Of a DNA stretch of 64,000 bases, positions 24,450-37,035 are shown piece by piece. Every line of letters starts with the position of its first letter. Within the stretch, counting starts at the first letter, position 1. A program made the translations under genes and the position numbers. This DNA is from Monodelphis domestica (taxonomy: Eukaryota > Chordata > Mammalia > Didelphimorphia > Didelphidae): NCBI RefSeq assembly GCF_027887165.1, contig NC_077231.1, positions 124,386,194 through 124,450,193 on the forward strand, in the 5' to 3' direction. Below the pieces are notes generated by a model. That model was not told the origin of the DNA and made no database searches. It was given only the letters and a program-made list of their open reading frames with translations.

Positions 24450-24765
24450 AGAAGCAGTGTGTCATAGAGAGCTATCCTTGAATCCAGAAAGACCCCTGCT
24501 ATATACTGGTAGGTAAGTCATTTAACCTCTCAGTTTTCAGACACAGGCAGAGAGAGTTCTCTCACTTGGAAGTCCCCTTTTCACTGAAATCACAGTTCCT
24601 GTCCTTATGATTATTATTTATTATCATTAGCTCTGTTGTTGTGACCCCATTTGGGTTTTTCTTAATAAAGATACTGGAGCAGTTTGCCATTTCCTTGTCC
24701 AGTTTATTTTATAGATGAGGGAAAGGAGACAAACAGGATTAAGTGAATTATGAAAAATAATTGCT
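24450..24765. mobile_element. SINE fragments (MIR-like +, then type B -)
   Basis: 24450-24545 shows an eroded AGTCATTTAACCTCTCAG MIR-like end on the + strand. 24628-24765 is a reverse type B piece with TGACCCCATTTGGGTTTTTC and TTTGCCATTTCCTTGTCCAG. Confidence 0.65.
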
Positions 24766-25905
24766 CACTATTGAAGCCATTTTGCCATCTACTCTCAGCA
24801 CTGTATGGTTTTGTATAAATCGATCATATTACATTTTGTATTATAATAATTTGTGTACGTTTCTTATCCCCTAGAAGATGTAAGAAACTTTAGATATAGG
24901 TGATGTAGAGCAAACTGGATCCTGAGGCAAACAGCAACAGAGCAGAAAAACACAGATCCTAGGCAGAATCCAAATCTTCTGTTCCCCATAAATAGGACCC
25001 ATCCATCTGTTCCCCCAGACCACATCCTCTGTTGATCCTTCTGGCAATCCAGTGCTTCTGATCCAGGGGCCAGCTCTGGCTTCTGGGATTTCAGCTCCAC
25101 ATCCTGTGTCTGATAACTGACACCTGGCCCTTGCCTGACCATCTCATGATGCTAGCCCACCCTTGAGCATGAACCTTCCATCTTGGGGCCTTTCCCAGAT
25201 TTTTGGCTGCACGACCACCTCCCTGATACTGCTGCTGGCAGCTTTCCTCTCTAGAGCAAACAGAAACCTCCAGCGGTGGTAGCATTCACATCTCTTCTGT
25301 CTTCTCTGAGACAATGCATGTGCCTTCCTGAAAGCACAGCCTGAATCATGAGGAGCATCTCCAGCCCATGGCATATTCTTTCTCCACTTCTACCTCTGGG
25401 CAGTTAAGAGCAGGGTGAGAAAAGGGAGCATTAACTATTTCAGTGGAAGAGGTTCCGAAAATCAGAAACATTTCTTACAATCAACTGGGAAAGGAGAAAT
25501 AAGCTCATTGTTTTTTCTGAGAAATACAGAAAGGGGGAGGGGGGATAGGAGTGAATGGGAAGGGATATGTTTGTTTACAGAAGACAAGAAGGACAATCAA
25601 ACCCGAAAGAGTTCTGAAAGGAAATTCTCTTACCTCTGACCCTTTAACAGCCTTTCAGTGATCACTAAAAAACCACAAGATACATATTCTGAACAAACCA
25701 CTGATGGGATGGATGGATCCAGTTAATGGATTGTAGACTTCAGTACCAAGGAATTTTCACTTCTGTGCAACAAGCCACACTGTAGACCCCATTCTTTGTC
25801 AATTAAGGAGTGTGTTTTAGACAGCTCGATAGCCTAGACTTATGGAAATGTAAACTGATACCATATGTTATTAAGTACTGTGAAAGAAAAACTCTAAAGA
25901 GTTAA
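24766..25905. other. Unexplained GC-richer stretch
   Basis: Between about 24890 and 25400 the sequence is less AT-rich than its surroundings and three overlapping minus-strand frames of 64 to 92 codons stay open (24864-25374). I recognise neither a protein domain nor a repeat. It could be a lineage-specific retroelement or an RNA gene exon, or nothing. Confidence 0.3.
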
Positions 25906-25909
25906 TAGA

Positions 25910-26125
25910 AGAGGCAGCTAGATGGCTCAGTGGATTAAAAATTAGACCTAGAGATGGAGAAGGTTCTGAGTTCAAATCTAGATGGATGACCCTGGGCAAG
26001 TCACTTAACCCCATTTGCTTCAGTTTCCTCCTCTGTCAAATGAGATGGAGAAGTCAATGGCAAACCACTCCAGGGTCTTTGCCAGGAAGACCCCGAATGG
26101 GGTCACCAAGAGTGATGATATGAGA
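25910..26125 (+). mobile_element. Type B-like SINE
   Basis: Head GAGGCAGCTAGATGGCTCAG, box-B region GAGTTCAAATCTAGATGGA, then CCCTGGGCAAGTCACTTAAC and the type B tail GGCAAACCACTCCAGGGTCT with GAATGGGGTCACCAAGAG. Confidence 0.88.
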
Positions 26126-26369
26126 GAGCTCCAATATGGAGGCATTTAGGCTAAGTGGTCCCAATATTCACACTGCATATGAGCAGAAAGACAGATTTGT
26201 ACTTTTTTATTGTTCTGATGTTTCTTAACCCTGTTTAATGTAGCTAATGCTCCTAACTTTGGATACAAACTGGATACAACTCCTGCTTGACCACAGCAAT
26301 CTCATTCATTCTCCTCCTGCTACTTCCCTCTGATAATCAACTAAAACCCCTCTCAATTTCTTTCTTTTA

Positions 26370-26860
26370 TTTTTTATTTTTGAGATTTCAAGCATTCCCC
26401 TTATTTTATTAGTAACCTCACTTTCATTTTCTGTGCAGTAAAGGAAAAAAAGAGATGTATAATGAATACAAGTTTACATTTGCAAAAAGGAAGAAATTAT
26501 TCATAAAAGTGTTCATGAATCCTCTCCAGAAAGTTCTAGTGTAACTTCTCATTTTTAACATGTCAAAACAATTTTAAATAATCATTTTATGACATTTTGC
26601 AATCCATATCCTCTCCCTCCTTGCCATCCCACTCCCTTCCCAAGATCACAGGTCATATGATATAGGATGTACATATGTTGACATACAATACATATTTCCA
26701 TGTTCATGGTGTTATGAAAGAAGACACATCTCACATGAGAGAAAAATTCATGGAGGAAATGAAGTAAAGAATGCTATGCTTCAATGTGTGTTTAGACTTT
26801 GTAATTTCTTTCTATGGAAACAGATGGCCTTTTTCATCAGGAGTCCTTTAGAGTCGTCCT
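26370..26860 (-). mobile_element. LINE 3' end
   Basis: Read in reverse, it shows GGAAGGGAGTGGGATGGCAA and an AAAATGTCATAAAATGATTA type 3' end. It is similar in layout to the LINE end at 22630-22995. Confidence 0.6.
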
Positions 26861-28165
26861 TCCCCATATGTAGACTAGTATGATAGAAGAAGGAAGTGTA
26901 CATTAATCAAATGCCTGTTAGATTAATTATTTTTAAATGCACAGTGAAATTTTGGGAAACTGTACATGATAAATCACAGAAATGGCTTTTAAATAACAAG
27001 AATTACATTTTGCATGTAACCATTCAACCCTAAGCAATGCTTGAATTTTCAATGTTTTCAGTGCTTTTGGAAATATTTCCATTTATCAAAAAGATTATAG
27101 GTCAACAATATTGAGACCAAAGTATTTGAGATACGAGGACTGAAATAAAAGTTTATTTGAAATTTAGCTAATCTACTAGACTAGGCAAAAAAGGGAAAAG
27201 GAGAATGTGCTTTTAATACAAACTTTTAAAAATTAGAAACAAAAGAAACTGTAAGTATTTGATCAACCATAGCTTTTATCCTCAAACTAAATCTCAAAAT
27301 TGTCCTATTCCAAAATATTGCATGGCAGTCTGAGTACAAAACTTTCAATTGTATTCCTCCTTCACTAAAGAAGAAAAAATAAACTACCCTGCTCCCCTTT
27401 TCACCCTTCCATCCCCATTCTCAGGATCTCCTCTATGCCCCCTTTCCTACCCTAGGGTGGTACTACCTTGGAGAACACAGAGACATGGGTTCATTCAGCA
27501 GGAAGTAAAGGGTGTTCAAACTGAAGAGTTTCACACACTTAATTCATTTTTTCTGACAAAAGTTGGAATTAGGCTTCATACTGCCTTTCACCAATATTTT
27601 AAATGATGATGTCTAGTCATAAAAACAAGGAGCACAGACTTAACCTGAATAGTGCCAAAAAGAGCACACAGGAAAAACTAGTGTGAGACTTGAGGTTGCA
27701 ACGCTTGGCATATGTTAAGTCATAAGACTTCCTTGTATCTACACTTTTTGTGAAGTACTCATTCAAGTACCAAAATTTGACTCTCATGATGGCTCCCTCT
27801 ATCCCTAAGAATGACAAAAATCAGACCAGGGAATGATGCTTCCCTATCAAAATAGAATTCTAGATTTTTCCTTCTTATAGTATGGCAACTTCCTGTAGTC
27901 TTGGCTGCAAATGGGTAAGTGAAATATTAATGCATTCTGTCCTACAGACTTGTGGGATAGAAATTACTTTAAATTGGACCTATACAAGGGTCTATTTTGA
28001 TTTTTTTTTCCTTATGTTTTTGTTGGTTTTCTCTTCTTTTGATAATTAACTCATACACCCCCATAACTCAACATTTCATCCTGAGCTGAACTGGATGTTT
28101 TTTTAACACCCACTTCAGGGTGGGGGGGTTGTATTTTAATAAAAATCCAATATTTTGATTTTTTG
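26861..28165. other. No recognised feature
   Basis: AT-rich sequence without a gene or nameable repeat. The short frame at 27349-27606 shows no domain. Confidence 0.45.
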
Positions 28166-28552
28166 TTCGAGAAAGATCTTCAAGGAAGAAGCTTGCTAAC
28201 TCCTAAATCCAGAGAATGAACTATTGAAAGATGCTAGAAAAATGACACTACATCAAGAAGATCAAGAATGAACTTTGGATATAGTTGATTGAACTGAAGA
28301 TTGATTGAACATTTATTGTAAATGTACACTTTTATGCCAAAGGGGATTGCCCCTAATTAGGCTTTTTGTCAATGGGCCTAGCAAAACATTGGTTTTGCTT
28401 TCTTTCTTTTCTATTCCTCCCTCACTACTATAATTTCTTCTTAGAAAATTGAATATTGTATACATCTGTAGTTAGAAGTGTTTAGGACTACAAGATGATT
28501 ATGTTAAATGATCAATGGGGAGACTAGACTCCCAATGATCATCAGGGGGAAT
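28166..28552 (+). mobile_element. 3' internal remnant of an endogenous retroviral element
   Basis: Lies directly 5' of the LTR at 28553 and ends in a purine-rich run (CATCAGGGGGAAT), as expected for a polypurine tract. No coding capacity is seen. The 5' LTR and main body are absent, and the 5' limit is approximate. Confidence 0.55.
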
Positions 28553-29493
<941 letters not shown>

Positions 29494-29995
29494 AGTGTCT
29501 GCTTCTGATAGCTGAATAACCTTGGCCAAGATACCTGAACTCTCAGATATAGTCCCTGCAAGATTATATATAGGAGTGTTGTTGATCTGCATCAGTAAAG
29601 AGAGTTACCACACTAGTATCCCTACTGCTAGCCAACACTGCGCAGATGGAATCATAGATATAAAACAGAAGAACCAAAACTGATAAACCATTGGCTAATT
29701 CGAAAAGATGATAAATCTAAATTGTCGAAACTTTTAAAATTAAAATGGGCAATTCATAATCAACTAAGAGAAGGGGAAATGCTCACTTGATCTTGATTTT
29801 CAGTATGAATACTGAAGTTAATTAAGAGGAAATTAATAAAATGACCTGAAGCAACTGTACTAAAAAAAAAGACCCCAAATCCTGTAAAGTTAAATGAAAT
29901 TAATGCATTTTTTTTTCTAAAATTGAACCATTCTAGCATTCCTGGTATACTTGATTATAATGAATATTTTTTTAATTCTGCAATCTGTCTATAAG
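29494..29995. other. No recognised feature
   Basis: AT-rich flank of the LTR with no gene or repeat recognised. Confidence 0.45.
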
Positions 29996-30128
29996 GGCCA
30001 CAAGGTGATGCACTGTATAGAGTGCTGGACCTGGAGTCAAGAAGATTTATCTCCATGAGGAATCACTTAATCCTGGCTACCTACTCTATGCCTCTCTTCT
30101 TTCTTAAAATTAATACTAAGACAGAAGA
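29996..30128 (+). mobile_element. tRNA-derived SINE fragment
   Basis: ATAGAGTGCTGGACCTGGAG and GTCAAGAAGATTTATCTCC are SINE-head sequence, followed by a shortened body ending TACTAAGACAGAAG. Confidence 0.7.
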
Positions 30129-30224
30129 TTTGTTTGATAGAAGCCATTCCCAAATCTGCCTAGCACTAGAATTTTATATTTTTTGTAATAGTAGCCTTCT
30201 CCATTTTTCTTTCTGATGTTAAAC

Positions 30225-30410
30225 TGTTATCATTATCATCATCATCAGACTAGAACTCATGGTGAGCCTTTTCTAGGACACTGAGAAATTCAATAAGTAA
30301 CACTAGATCACACAGCCCTTATTTGTCAGACAACAGACTTGAACCCAGGTCTACCTAACTCTGAGGCTGGCTCCCTAACTGCTACAACAAATTGTGTCCC
30401 ACTGGATTAC
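30225..30410 (-). mobile_element. MIR-like SINE
   Basis: Reverse MIR order: GATCACACAGCCCTTATTTG and GACTTGAACCCAGGTCTACC. Confidence 0.6.
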
Positions 30411-30440
30411 TCAGATTATCTCTTCTTCTAATTTTGCCAG

Positions 30441-30461
30441 GCACACACACGGGCATGCATG

Positions 30462-30527
<66 letters not shown>
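30441..30527. repeat. (CA)n microsatellite
   Basis: Pure CA from about 30469 to 30527, preceded by imperfect units. Confidence 0.96.
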
Positions 30528-30528
<1 letters not shown>

Positions 30529-30628
30529 GATGAAGCTTGCCTAGTGGACAGAAAGCCCTACTGAGAATTAGGAAGATAGTTTGACTCCCATTTCTGACAT
30601 ATATTGACTGTGTGACTTTGGCACAGAA

Positions 30629-30629
<1 letters not shown>

Positions 30630-30669
<40 letters not shown>
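30630..30669. repeat. (GT)n microsatellite
   Basis: Pure GT run of about 19 units, 103 bases after the CA run and complementary to it. The spacer is an SINE/MIR-like fragment. Confidence 0.96.
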
Positions 30670-30670
<1 letters not shown>

Positions 30671-30770
30671 ACTAAGCTGCATTGATAGAGAGATTTTCCT
30701 CACCCAGGTACCTCTATACCAATGAAATATCAGGTCCATTCCCAACCCAACACTATATAAACATATACAT

Positions 30771-30776
<6 letters not shown>

Positions 30777-30805
<29 letters not shown>
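30777..30805. repeat. (TA)n microsatellite
   Basis: Pure TA run of about 14 units. Confidence 0.95.
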
Positions 30806-30807
<2 letters not shown>

Positions 30808-30869
30808 CCATTTATGTGTACCTGCATGATTTTAGTGTCATATATACTCTAGCTGCATACATACAGATC

Positions 30870-31205
30870 TAGGAAAGGAAGACTGGCATTGATAGATCTT
30901 AAATTATATTATAAAGCATAGGTTTAATTTTCTGAAAGTATAATAAGCTATCCCTTTTTCTTTTTTGTAGATACAATACTATTAAGTACTTGGTAACACA
31001 TTTTCTTCATTCAAGAAGACCTGCACGGGAATGGGATCACAATTTGGCAGAAAATGGGTTTAGATCAGTAATTTATAATAAATACCACAATAAATTATAA
31101 ATGGATAAATTACCTCTATAAAAAAAAGTGACATCATTAAAAAATATTAAAAGAGAATGGAAGATTATAACTTTCAGATCTGTGGCTTGGGGGAGAATTA
31201 GTTGG
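30870..31205 (+). mobile_element. L1 ORF2 C-terminal fragment
   Basis: TTGATAGATCTTAAATTATA (the DLKLY block) and TTTGGCAGAAAATGGGTTTA match marsupial L1 ORF2 near its C-terminus. Broken by stops. Confidence 0.75.
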
Positions 31206-31207
31206 TA

Positions 31208-31462
31208 GATGTAGTATGTTCAGTCATTCAATCGTGTCCAACTCTTCATAGCATGAAGGACCTGTGGACCATAGCATGCCAGCAATATCCAAGGGATTTT
31301 CTTGGTAACTAGTTGACCATTTCATTCTCCAGTGAATTAAGGCAAACAAGTTTAAGTGACTTACTCAGGGTCGGTCACACAGCTAGTAAATGTCTGAGGC
31401 TAGATTTGAACTCAGCTTTTCCTGGCACTCTATCCACTGCGCCACCTAGCTGCCATCCTGGA
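31208..31462 (-). mobile_element. Type B SINE
   Basis: Reverse type B: GTTCAGTCATTCAATCGTGT, then AAGGCAAACAAGTTTAAGTG, GTCACACAGCTAGTAAATGT, and head CACTGCGCCACCTAGCTGCC. It splits two collinear L1 parts. Confidence 0.9.
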
Positions 31463-31850
31463 CATAGTATACAAATTATTAAAATGTCCATCAATTGACT
31501 ACACAAGACATGTTATATGATTGTGATGGAATATTGCTGTGCTATAAGAAATGACAAACAGGTCAGGTTTAGAAAATCATGAACAGACCTACTACATGAA
31601 ATTATGAAGAGTGAAATGAACAGAACGAAGAGAACATTATATACAGCAACAGAAATATTCTTTGAAGAATGACTTGTAAAGTTCTACCTCCAGAGAAAGA
31701 ACTGATAAATAGAAATGTGAGACATAATTTTACATACACATATATCTTTTTTGTCAAATGATGCCTTCTATAATTGGGGCAAGAAGGGAGGGGGTAGAGA
31801 GTTACATGGGAATTTTAATGTAATAACTAATTTTTAAAACCAGCATTATA
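31463..31850 (+). mobile_element. L1 3' UTR-type fragment
   Basis: AATGTCCATCAATTGACTAC, GAATATTGCTGTGCTATAAG and GAGAAAGAACTGATAAATAG follow L1 3' order, ending in GGGAGGGGGTAGAGAG. Confidence 0.82.
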
Positions 31851-31967
31851 AATATGAGTTTAATTCTACATTTTAGATTTTTGAATGAAATCAATGCAGT
31901 TCGAATTAAGAAAAAAATTAACAAATGTCAAAAATATGTAGAGCATTGGCATCAGTTATAAAATTAA

Positions 31968-32235
31968 GAGCCATTACCCAAGGCAGTGAGAATTCCAGGC
32001 CTGGAATCAGGAAGAGTTGGGTTTAAATCCAGCCCCAAACACTTAATAGTTGTGTGACCCTGGCAAGTTATTAAGCCCCTGCCTCAGTTTCCTCAACTAA
32101 AATGGGGATGGTGATGATAATGCCACCAAGCTCCCAGAATTGTTATGAGGATCAAATGAGCTAATGTTTGTAAAAATCACTTATGGCAGTGCATGGCATC
32201 TATTGGGTGCTCAATAAATACTTATTTCCTTCCTT
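31968..32235 (+). mobile_element. MIR element, near full length
   Basis: Runs from AGGCCTGGAATCAGGAAGAG through CTCAGTTTCCTCAACTAAAA and GAATTGTTATGAGGATCAAA to the 3' end GGGTGCTCAATAAATACTTA. Confidence 0.85.
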
Positions 32236-34190
32236 TTATTCCAACTGAAAATGGTTAAAGTATCTGAACAATTGAGAACTGTTGTTCTCAAATTGAAAAA
32301 TATAAAAACTATCAACAGTCATCTGAGGTGTGTGTCCAAACAATTCTGAAGTATTTTCTCTAATCCATTAAATTGCAATGATGGTAAAAGGAAGAAAAAT
32401 TCAATGTACACAAAATTATAGAGAAAAATATGTCATTTCATTGATGGAGAGTCTAGTTCAACCATTTAGGAAAACAATAGGGAGTTATGATAAGATAGTT
32501 ACATTACTGTTTGTATCCTTGGGCTCTGTTTGTGTTTTGTCTTCCAGAGAAGCTATTGGTGGCAAGAAAAGATTTCTTTCTCTGTAGCCACATGTGTTGC
32601 TGGCTCATGTGTCTCTGTGAATATGATGTGGGTACGCAAGAGGTTCTTGAAGTGTGCCATTCATGTTTTTTTCCTGGACATATATGTTCCTCATGACTGT
32701 ACTCTGCATGTGTGCTCCCAAATTACACATATTCTCTTCATGTAATCTGCTCCAATTAGTGATATAGTCATTGGTGGGAAAGTACATTTTTTGCCCACAT
32801 GCTGAGAAGGGGATCTTTTTTTTTGACATTTTATATTTTAGGTCATTTGACTAAACTCTAAGAAAGAAGATAAGGCTTGTAAAAATAATAAATAAATCCA
32901 TCATTCATGGTTTATAAACTATAGTTTCTATTGGGTCATCAAATGCCTCAAATCTGGGATAGATCTTCTGAAAGCCCATTAATGAGAAGGAGTTCCCCAG
33001 ATACTTCAAGGAAGGGAAAAAGCGGCTCATCCTAGAGCTCAGGTTTTTTATTCTCTCACATTTCAGAGATTCATTGGATTTTTTTCATTTTATGAATATA
33101 TTTTTCATTTCCTAGGTTATGGCTGGAAAGCAGGATTTTCTGATGTGATTTATTTTTGCAGGAAACATTAACTGCTCTACTACAACTATTACCTAGTTGT
33201 ATTCTTTAAGTATTAATAGTTGTGTACATTATGATTATGACTTAAGCTAAAATAATAATGAGTATCAATTTTTTAAGCTTTTGGTATGAGGCTTTAGAAT
33301 TGGATCCCAATTCAAGATCGTAAATCTTAAGAATATTAAGACTATCTCCTCACATAGAGAACTAAGATTTTAAAGGTGCCCTTTGTTGAGCTGTGAATGA
33401 TTTGGGGAAATGTAAAATGCTTACATCTAACAAGGAGGCTAACAGAACTCTGTCTATGATATATTAATTAGCTGAATTAGTGTCCCACTATGGAAACAAA
33501 TATAAAGAAATTCATACAAAGATTTAAAAATGGATAGAATACCTGGACAGTAGTCAGTGGTCCTGCCACTTCATGAAAAGACAAGAGTAGTTTTCAACTC
33601 TCTTGTAAATAGAGGGATGTTTAAATGGACTATTAGAGGTGTGTGGAAGTAAGTCAATATTTGGTGATGAAAAGGAAATTGAGTAATACAAAGACTACCC
33701 TGTTTCAAGCAACTAACTATCTTTCTCAGGAAAAAAAGGCAGCATTCTCATCTGGAAAGGGATAATTCTCAATTGGATATACCTCTGAAAAATTTTGGCA
33801 GTGGAAAATTAAGTAGAGAAGTGGACTAGAATAAGGAAATCAGAATACCATGAGGTATCAATCTTCATAAAGATTTCCTGAAAAGCAACTTGGCAGTGCA
33901 GAGAGTTCTCAGTGGATTTCTGTTCTGAGAGCAAAAGGAGCTAGGTACAACTACTGAGTTGATCCTGCATGTGGACAGACTGTTAATATTGCAGGATATT
34001 ATTAGTCAAGCAAACAGTGAGACCAGAATACCATGTGGATCCACAAAAGCACCAAGCTGTAGATGATGGACAGCTCATGCTACAAACACACCTGATTGGA
34101 CTGATGATTTTGATTTGTAAACTGCCTAGACTAAAATGGCCTTGGCCTTGGCTTTTCTTCCTTCCTTATACCATCCTTGACAACTCTATC
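32236..34190. other. No recognised feature
   Basis: About 2 kb of AT-rich sequence. Short frames near 32378-32829 on both strands show no domain. No nameable repeat. Confidence 0.45.
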
Positions 34191-35665
34191 CCTCCCAGCC
34201 CACATCTAATTCTACCTTACTCTTCCATTATACACAACCTATCTTCTTAGACCAATTATATCCCCTCACATATTCTATGCTCCAGCCACTCTGGACCATT
34301 TGCCATTTCCTGCCCATAATATTCCATCTCTTGATTCTATGCCTTTTGCACAAACTGTCCCTACTGCCTAAAATGTTCTTCCCTAACATTTTTACTTGTC
34401 AAAACTCCTAAATCCTTTCAAAGGCTCAGCTCAAGGGCCACTTCATTTGAGATTCTGGGTGCCCCCAGTTGTTAATGATACCCCTTCCCTATTAATCTAT
34501 ATTTATTAAATACTTACATACTGTATTTACTTCTTGTCCTCCCTCTGCACCATGTCCCCAATTCACACTCATAGGTAAGGTCTCTAAGGGGACAATACCC
34601 CTCAACTTCAAGGTACTCTGGATTGGCACTAATAAACTATTACTCATAAGCCCCTACCAATGAACTTGAGTTGTGCCTTCAGAGTTAGTCAGAGGGCACA
34701 ACTAATTGAAAATACAGGCATTTACTAAACCAACATCGCATGAACAATAATTACCCTCCACTCTCCATAAACCTCGGGTACACTGTCCCAAAATAATGCA
34801 GTGTTGACTTAAAGACTGAACACACAGATTCCAGTGATAGAGATACACACACTTAGAGAATTCATTGGGTAAAGGCAACTCAGAACTCTTAAAGCCTGCT
34901 CTCATGGCATCCTCTCATTGCTTCCTCCCTCTCTGGCCCTCAGGATACAGCTTCTCTTCTGAACTGCTCCCTTTTGTAGGCTCCTTGCACCAGTTTCTCT
35001 TTGCAACTTGATCTCTAAGTCGGGGCAAGGTTTATTAGTGACTCATAAATCATATTCCTTAGAGCTGTCTCTTGCCACAACTCTCTGAATCTGATTCCTT
35101 GCTGGATATGATGTGTGATATTGGGTGATTAGCTCCACAGAAAGAAGGGGAGGGTTGGGGGAAGGGGTAGAGGAAGAGAAGTCCCTTCTCCCTCAAGAAG
35201 CAAAAAGTAATTCCTTCTCCAAGGATGGACTCTTCTTCTATAGCTGGCCTTCTTCTCTTCTACCAGAGGTCATCCTCCTATTGTCTGCTTGATTTTAAAG
35301 AGCCACCAAGGATATGGTCAGCCAATGTCTATATTCTCTCTAATTCTAGCAATTTAATGTTAACCTCATGATCCCTACTTTACAGTTTGCTTAAAATCTT
35401 AATATCTTCTTATCTCTTTTATAGTCTCCTTATTGTCTGTGATTATTATTATTATTAATCAACTGAGCTGGGAGTGGCAATCTATTAATTAGATCTGTTC
35501 TGATCAACTTCCCCACCATGGCCTTCCAAAGACCTACTTTTCTGTGAAATTGATGTATTCCTCTAGTGAAATGTAAGCTCCTTGAGGATAGGAACTATTG
35601 CACTTTTATATCTATATCCCCAAAACCTGGCACCTAGTAGATATTTAATAAATGTGAAATGATTG
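34191..35665 (+). mobile_element. LINE-2 3' end, split by a 959-bp insertion
   Basis: 34191-34554 has CTGCCTAAAATGTTCTTCCC and AAGGCTCAGCTCAAGGGCCA. 35521-35665 has GTAAGCTCCTTGAGGATAGG and CCTGGCACCTAGTAGATATT. Together they are a standard L2 3' end. The frame GAGCTCCTTGAGG is far from any gene. Confidence 0.85.
34555..35513. mobile_element. Unclassified insertion in L2 with 7-bp flanking repeat
   Basis: The 959 bases are bounded by CACCATG at 34548-34554 and again at 35514-35520, and interrupt a collinear L2. No open frame or terminal TG/CA pair fits cleanly. It may be an LTR or a nonautonomous element in reverse orientation. Confidence 0.55.
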
Positions 35666-35799
35666 ATCTCCATTCTACTGCAAGAGAAATTAATGATCAG
35701 AGAATTTAATTGGCTTCTCCAAGTTCACACAGGATTTTCAATTGCAAATATGCTCTTCCCGCTAAATTCTACTCCAAATTCTCCACATTTCTTTTTCCA

Positions 35800-36115
35800 C
35801 CTTCTTCCCTTTGTGTTCTTTCCCAATTAGAACTTGAGCTTTGTGGGAGCAAACAAATAGCCCTTTTGCTTGTGTCCCTAGCACTTAATATAGTTCCTGC
35901 CACTTGGGAAGCTCTTTTTTTTAACCTTTACCTTCCAAGTTAGAATCAATACTATGTATTGGTTCCAAGACAGAAGAGCAGTAAAGGCTAAGCAACTGGG
36001 GTTAATTGCCCAGGTCACAGGAAGTATCTGAGGGCAGATTTGAACCTCCCATCTCTAGGCCTGGTCACCTCACTGCCCCATAGTAAGCTCTTAATAAACA
36101 TTTACTGACGACTTG
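35800..36115 (+). mobile_element. LINE-2 3' end split by a type A SINE
   Basis: 35800-35908 includes TAGAACTTGAGCTTTGTGGG and CCCTAGCACTTAATATAGTT. It resumes after the SINE as AGTAAGCTCTTAATAAACAT. Confidence 0.75.
35909..36078 (-). mobile_element. Type A SINE inside L2
   Basis: Reverse type A: TTAACCTTTACCTTCCAAGT, TATTGGTTCCAAGACAGAAG and GGTCACCTCACTGCCCCA. AAGCTCTT occurs on both sides and is a plausible target duplication. Confidence 0.87.
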
Positions 36116-37035
36116 GAGACTAAACCAAAACTCATATCTTTGTTCTCTATCTCTCTCTCATCATCACAAATTTCATATGTCTCTTCCAAAAAGCAATTGT
36201 TCATCTTTGTTCCTACACAGATATATTCATAGGATCATATATTTAGAGCTGTAAGGACAAGGGGGATTTCCACAGATTTGCAGTGAATTATTTGTCATTT
36301 GACAACCACTTCTTAGGTGAGATAAGATATACTATCTTGGTCACTTTTAGGCACAGGGAAAATTTGATATTCTTACCATACTTGATGGCAAAAAGAGAAC
36401 AATAGTTCAAAGATAAGATAGGATTGGTAAATATGCCCAAAGCTTCTGTCCTAAATATTTCCCTATAGCATTTAAAAGAAATTCAATACAAATAGGCAGG
36501 GGAGGAAGTTAAAGTATACTACTACTTAGTTTCTAGGATTTCTACAGAAATCAATTAGGGCAGCTAATTCAAAAGAAGCTGGAAGTTGGGGCCTATCTAC
36601 CTTTATTTAATTTAATTTCATACCTAGTAGAATAATGCCTAGAACTATAAGTACAGCAAACTAGATTTAAAGTACTAACACTATAAAAGCAGCAAACTCC
36701 AAATTAACCTCACCTGGAACCAGACTGTTAATTCCTGAATCTGAAATTGCCCTTCCCATCAGTTTTCTAGGATTTGTGATCCCAGACTCCATCTCAAATA
36801 CTGCTAACCCCTATCACCTTAGAAAGCTCTAATATTTGCTATCCTGACTAGCTGCCAATGTTGGCACCTATTTCAAGCATTTCTGATGGTTGATAGTTAT
36901 GTTAATAATAAAGAAAAAAGAGGAGGGAGGGAAATTTATGCTCTACCTTTGGTCATTAATTTCCAAACAAAAGAGTATAGCAGTGCATCTGCCCTCAGGA
37001 TTTTACCTTGACATATATTATAAAGGCAACTATAT
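36116..37035. other. No recognised feature
   Basis: AT-rich sequence, no gene and no repeat I can name. Confidence 0.45.

Noticed and set aside
30428..30745. 105-codon minus-strand frame
   Set aside because: Contains His-Thr and Cys-Val runs from CA and GT microsatellites.
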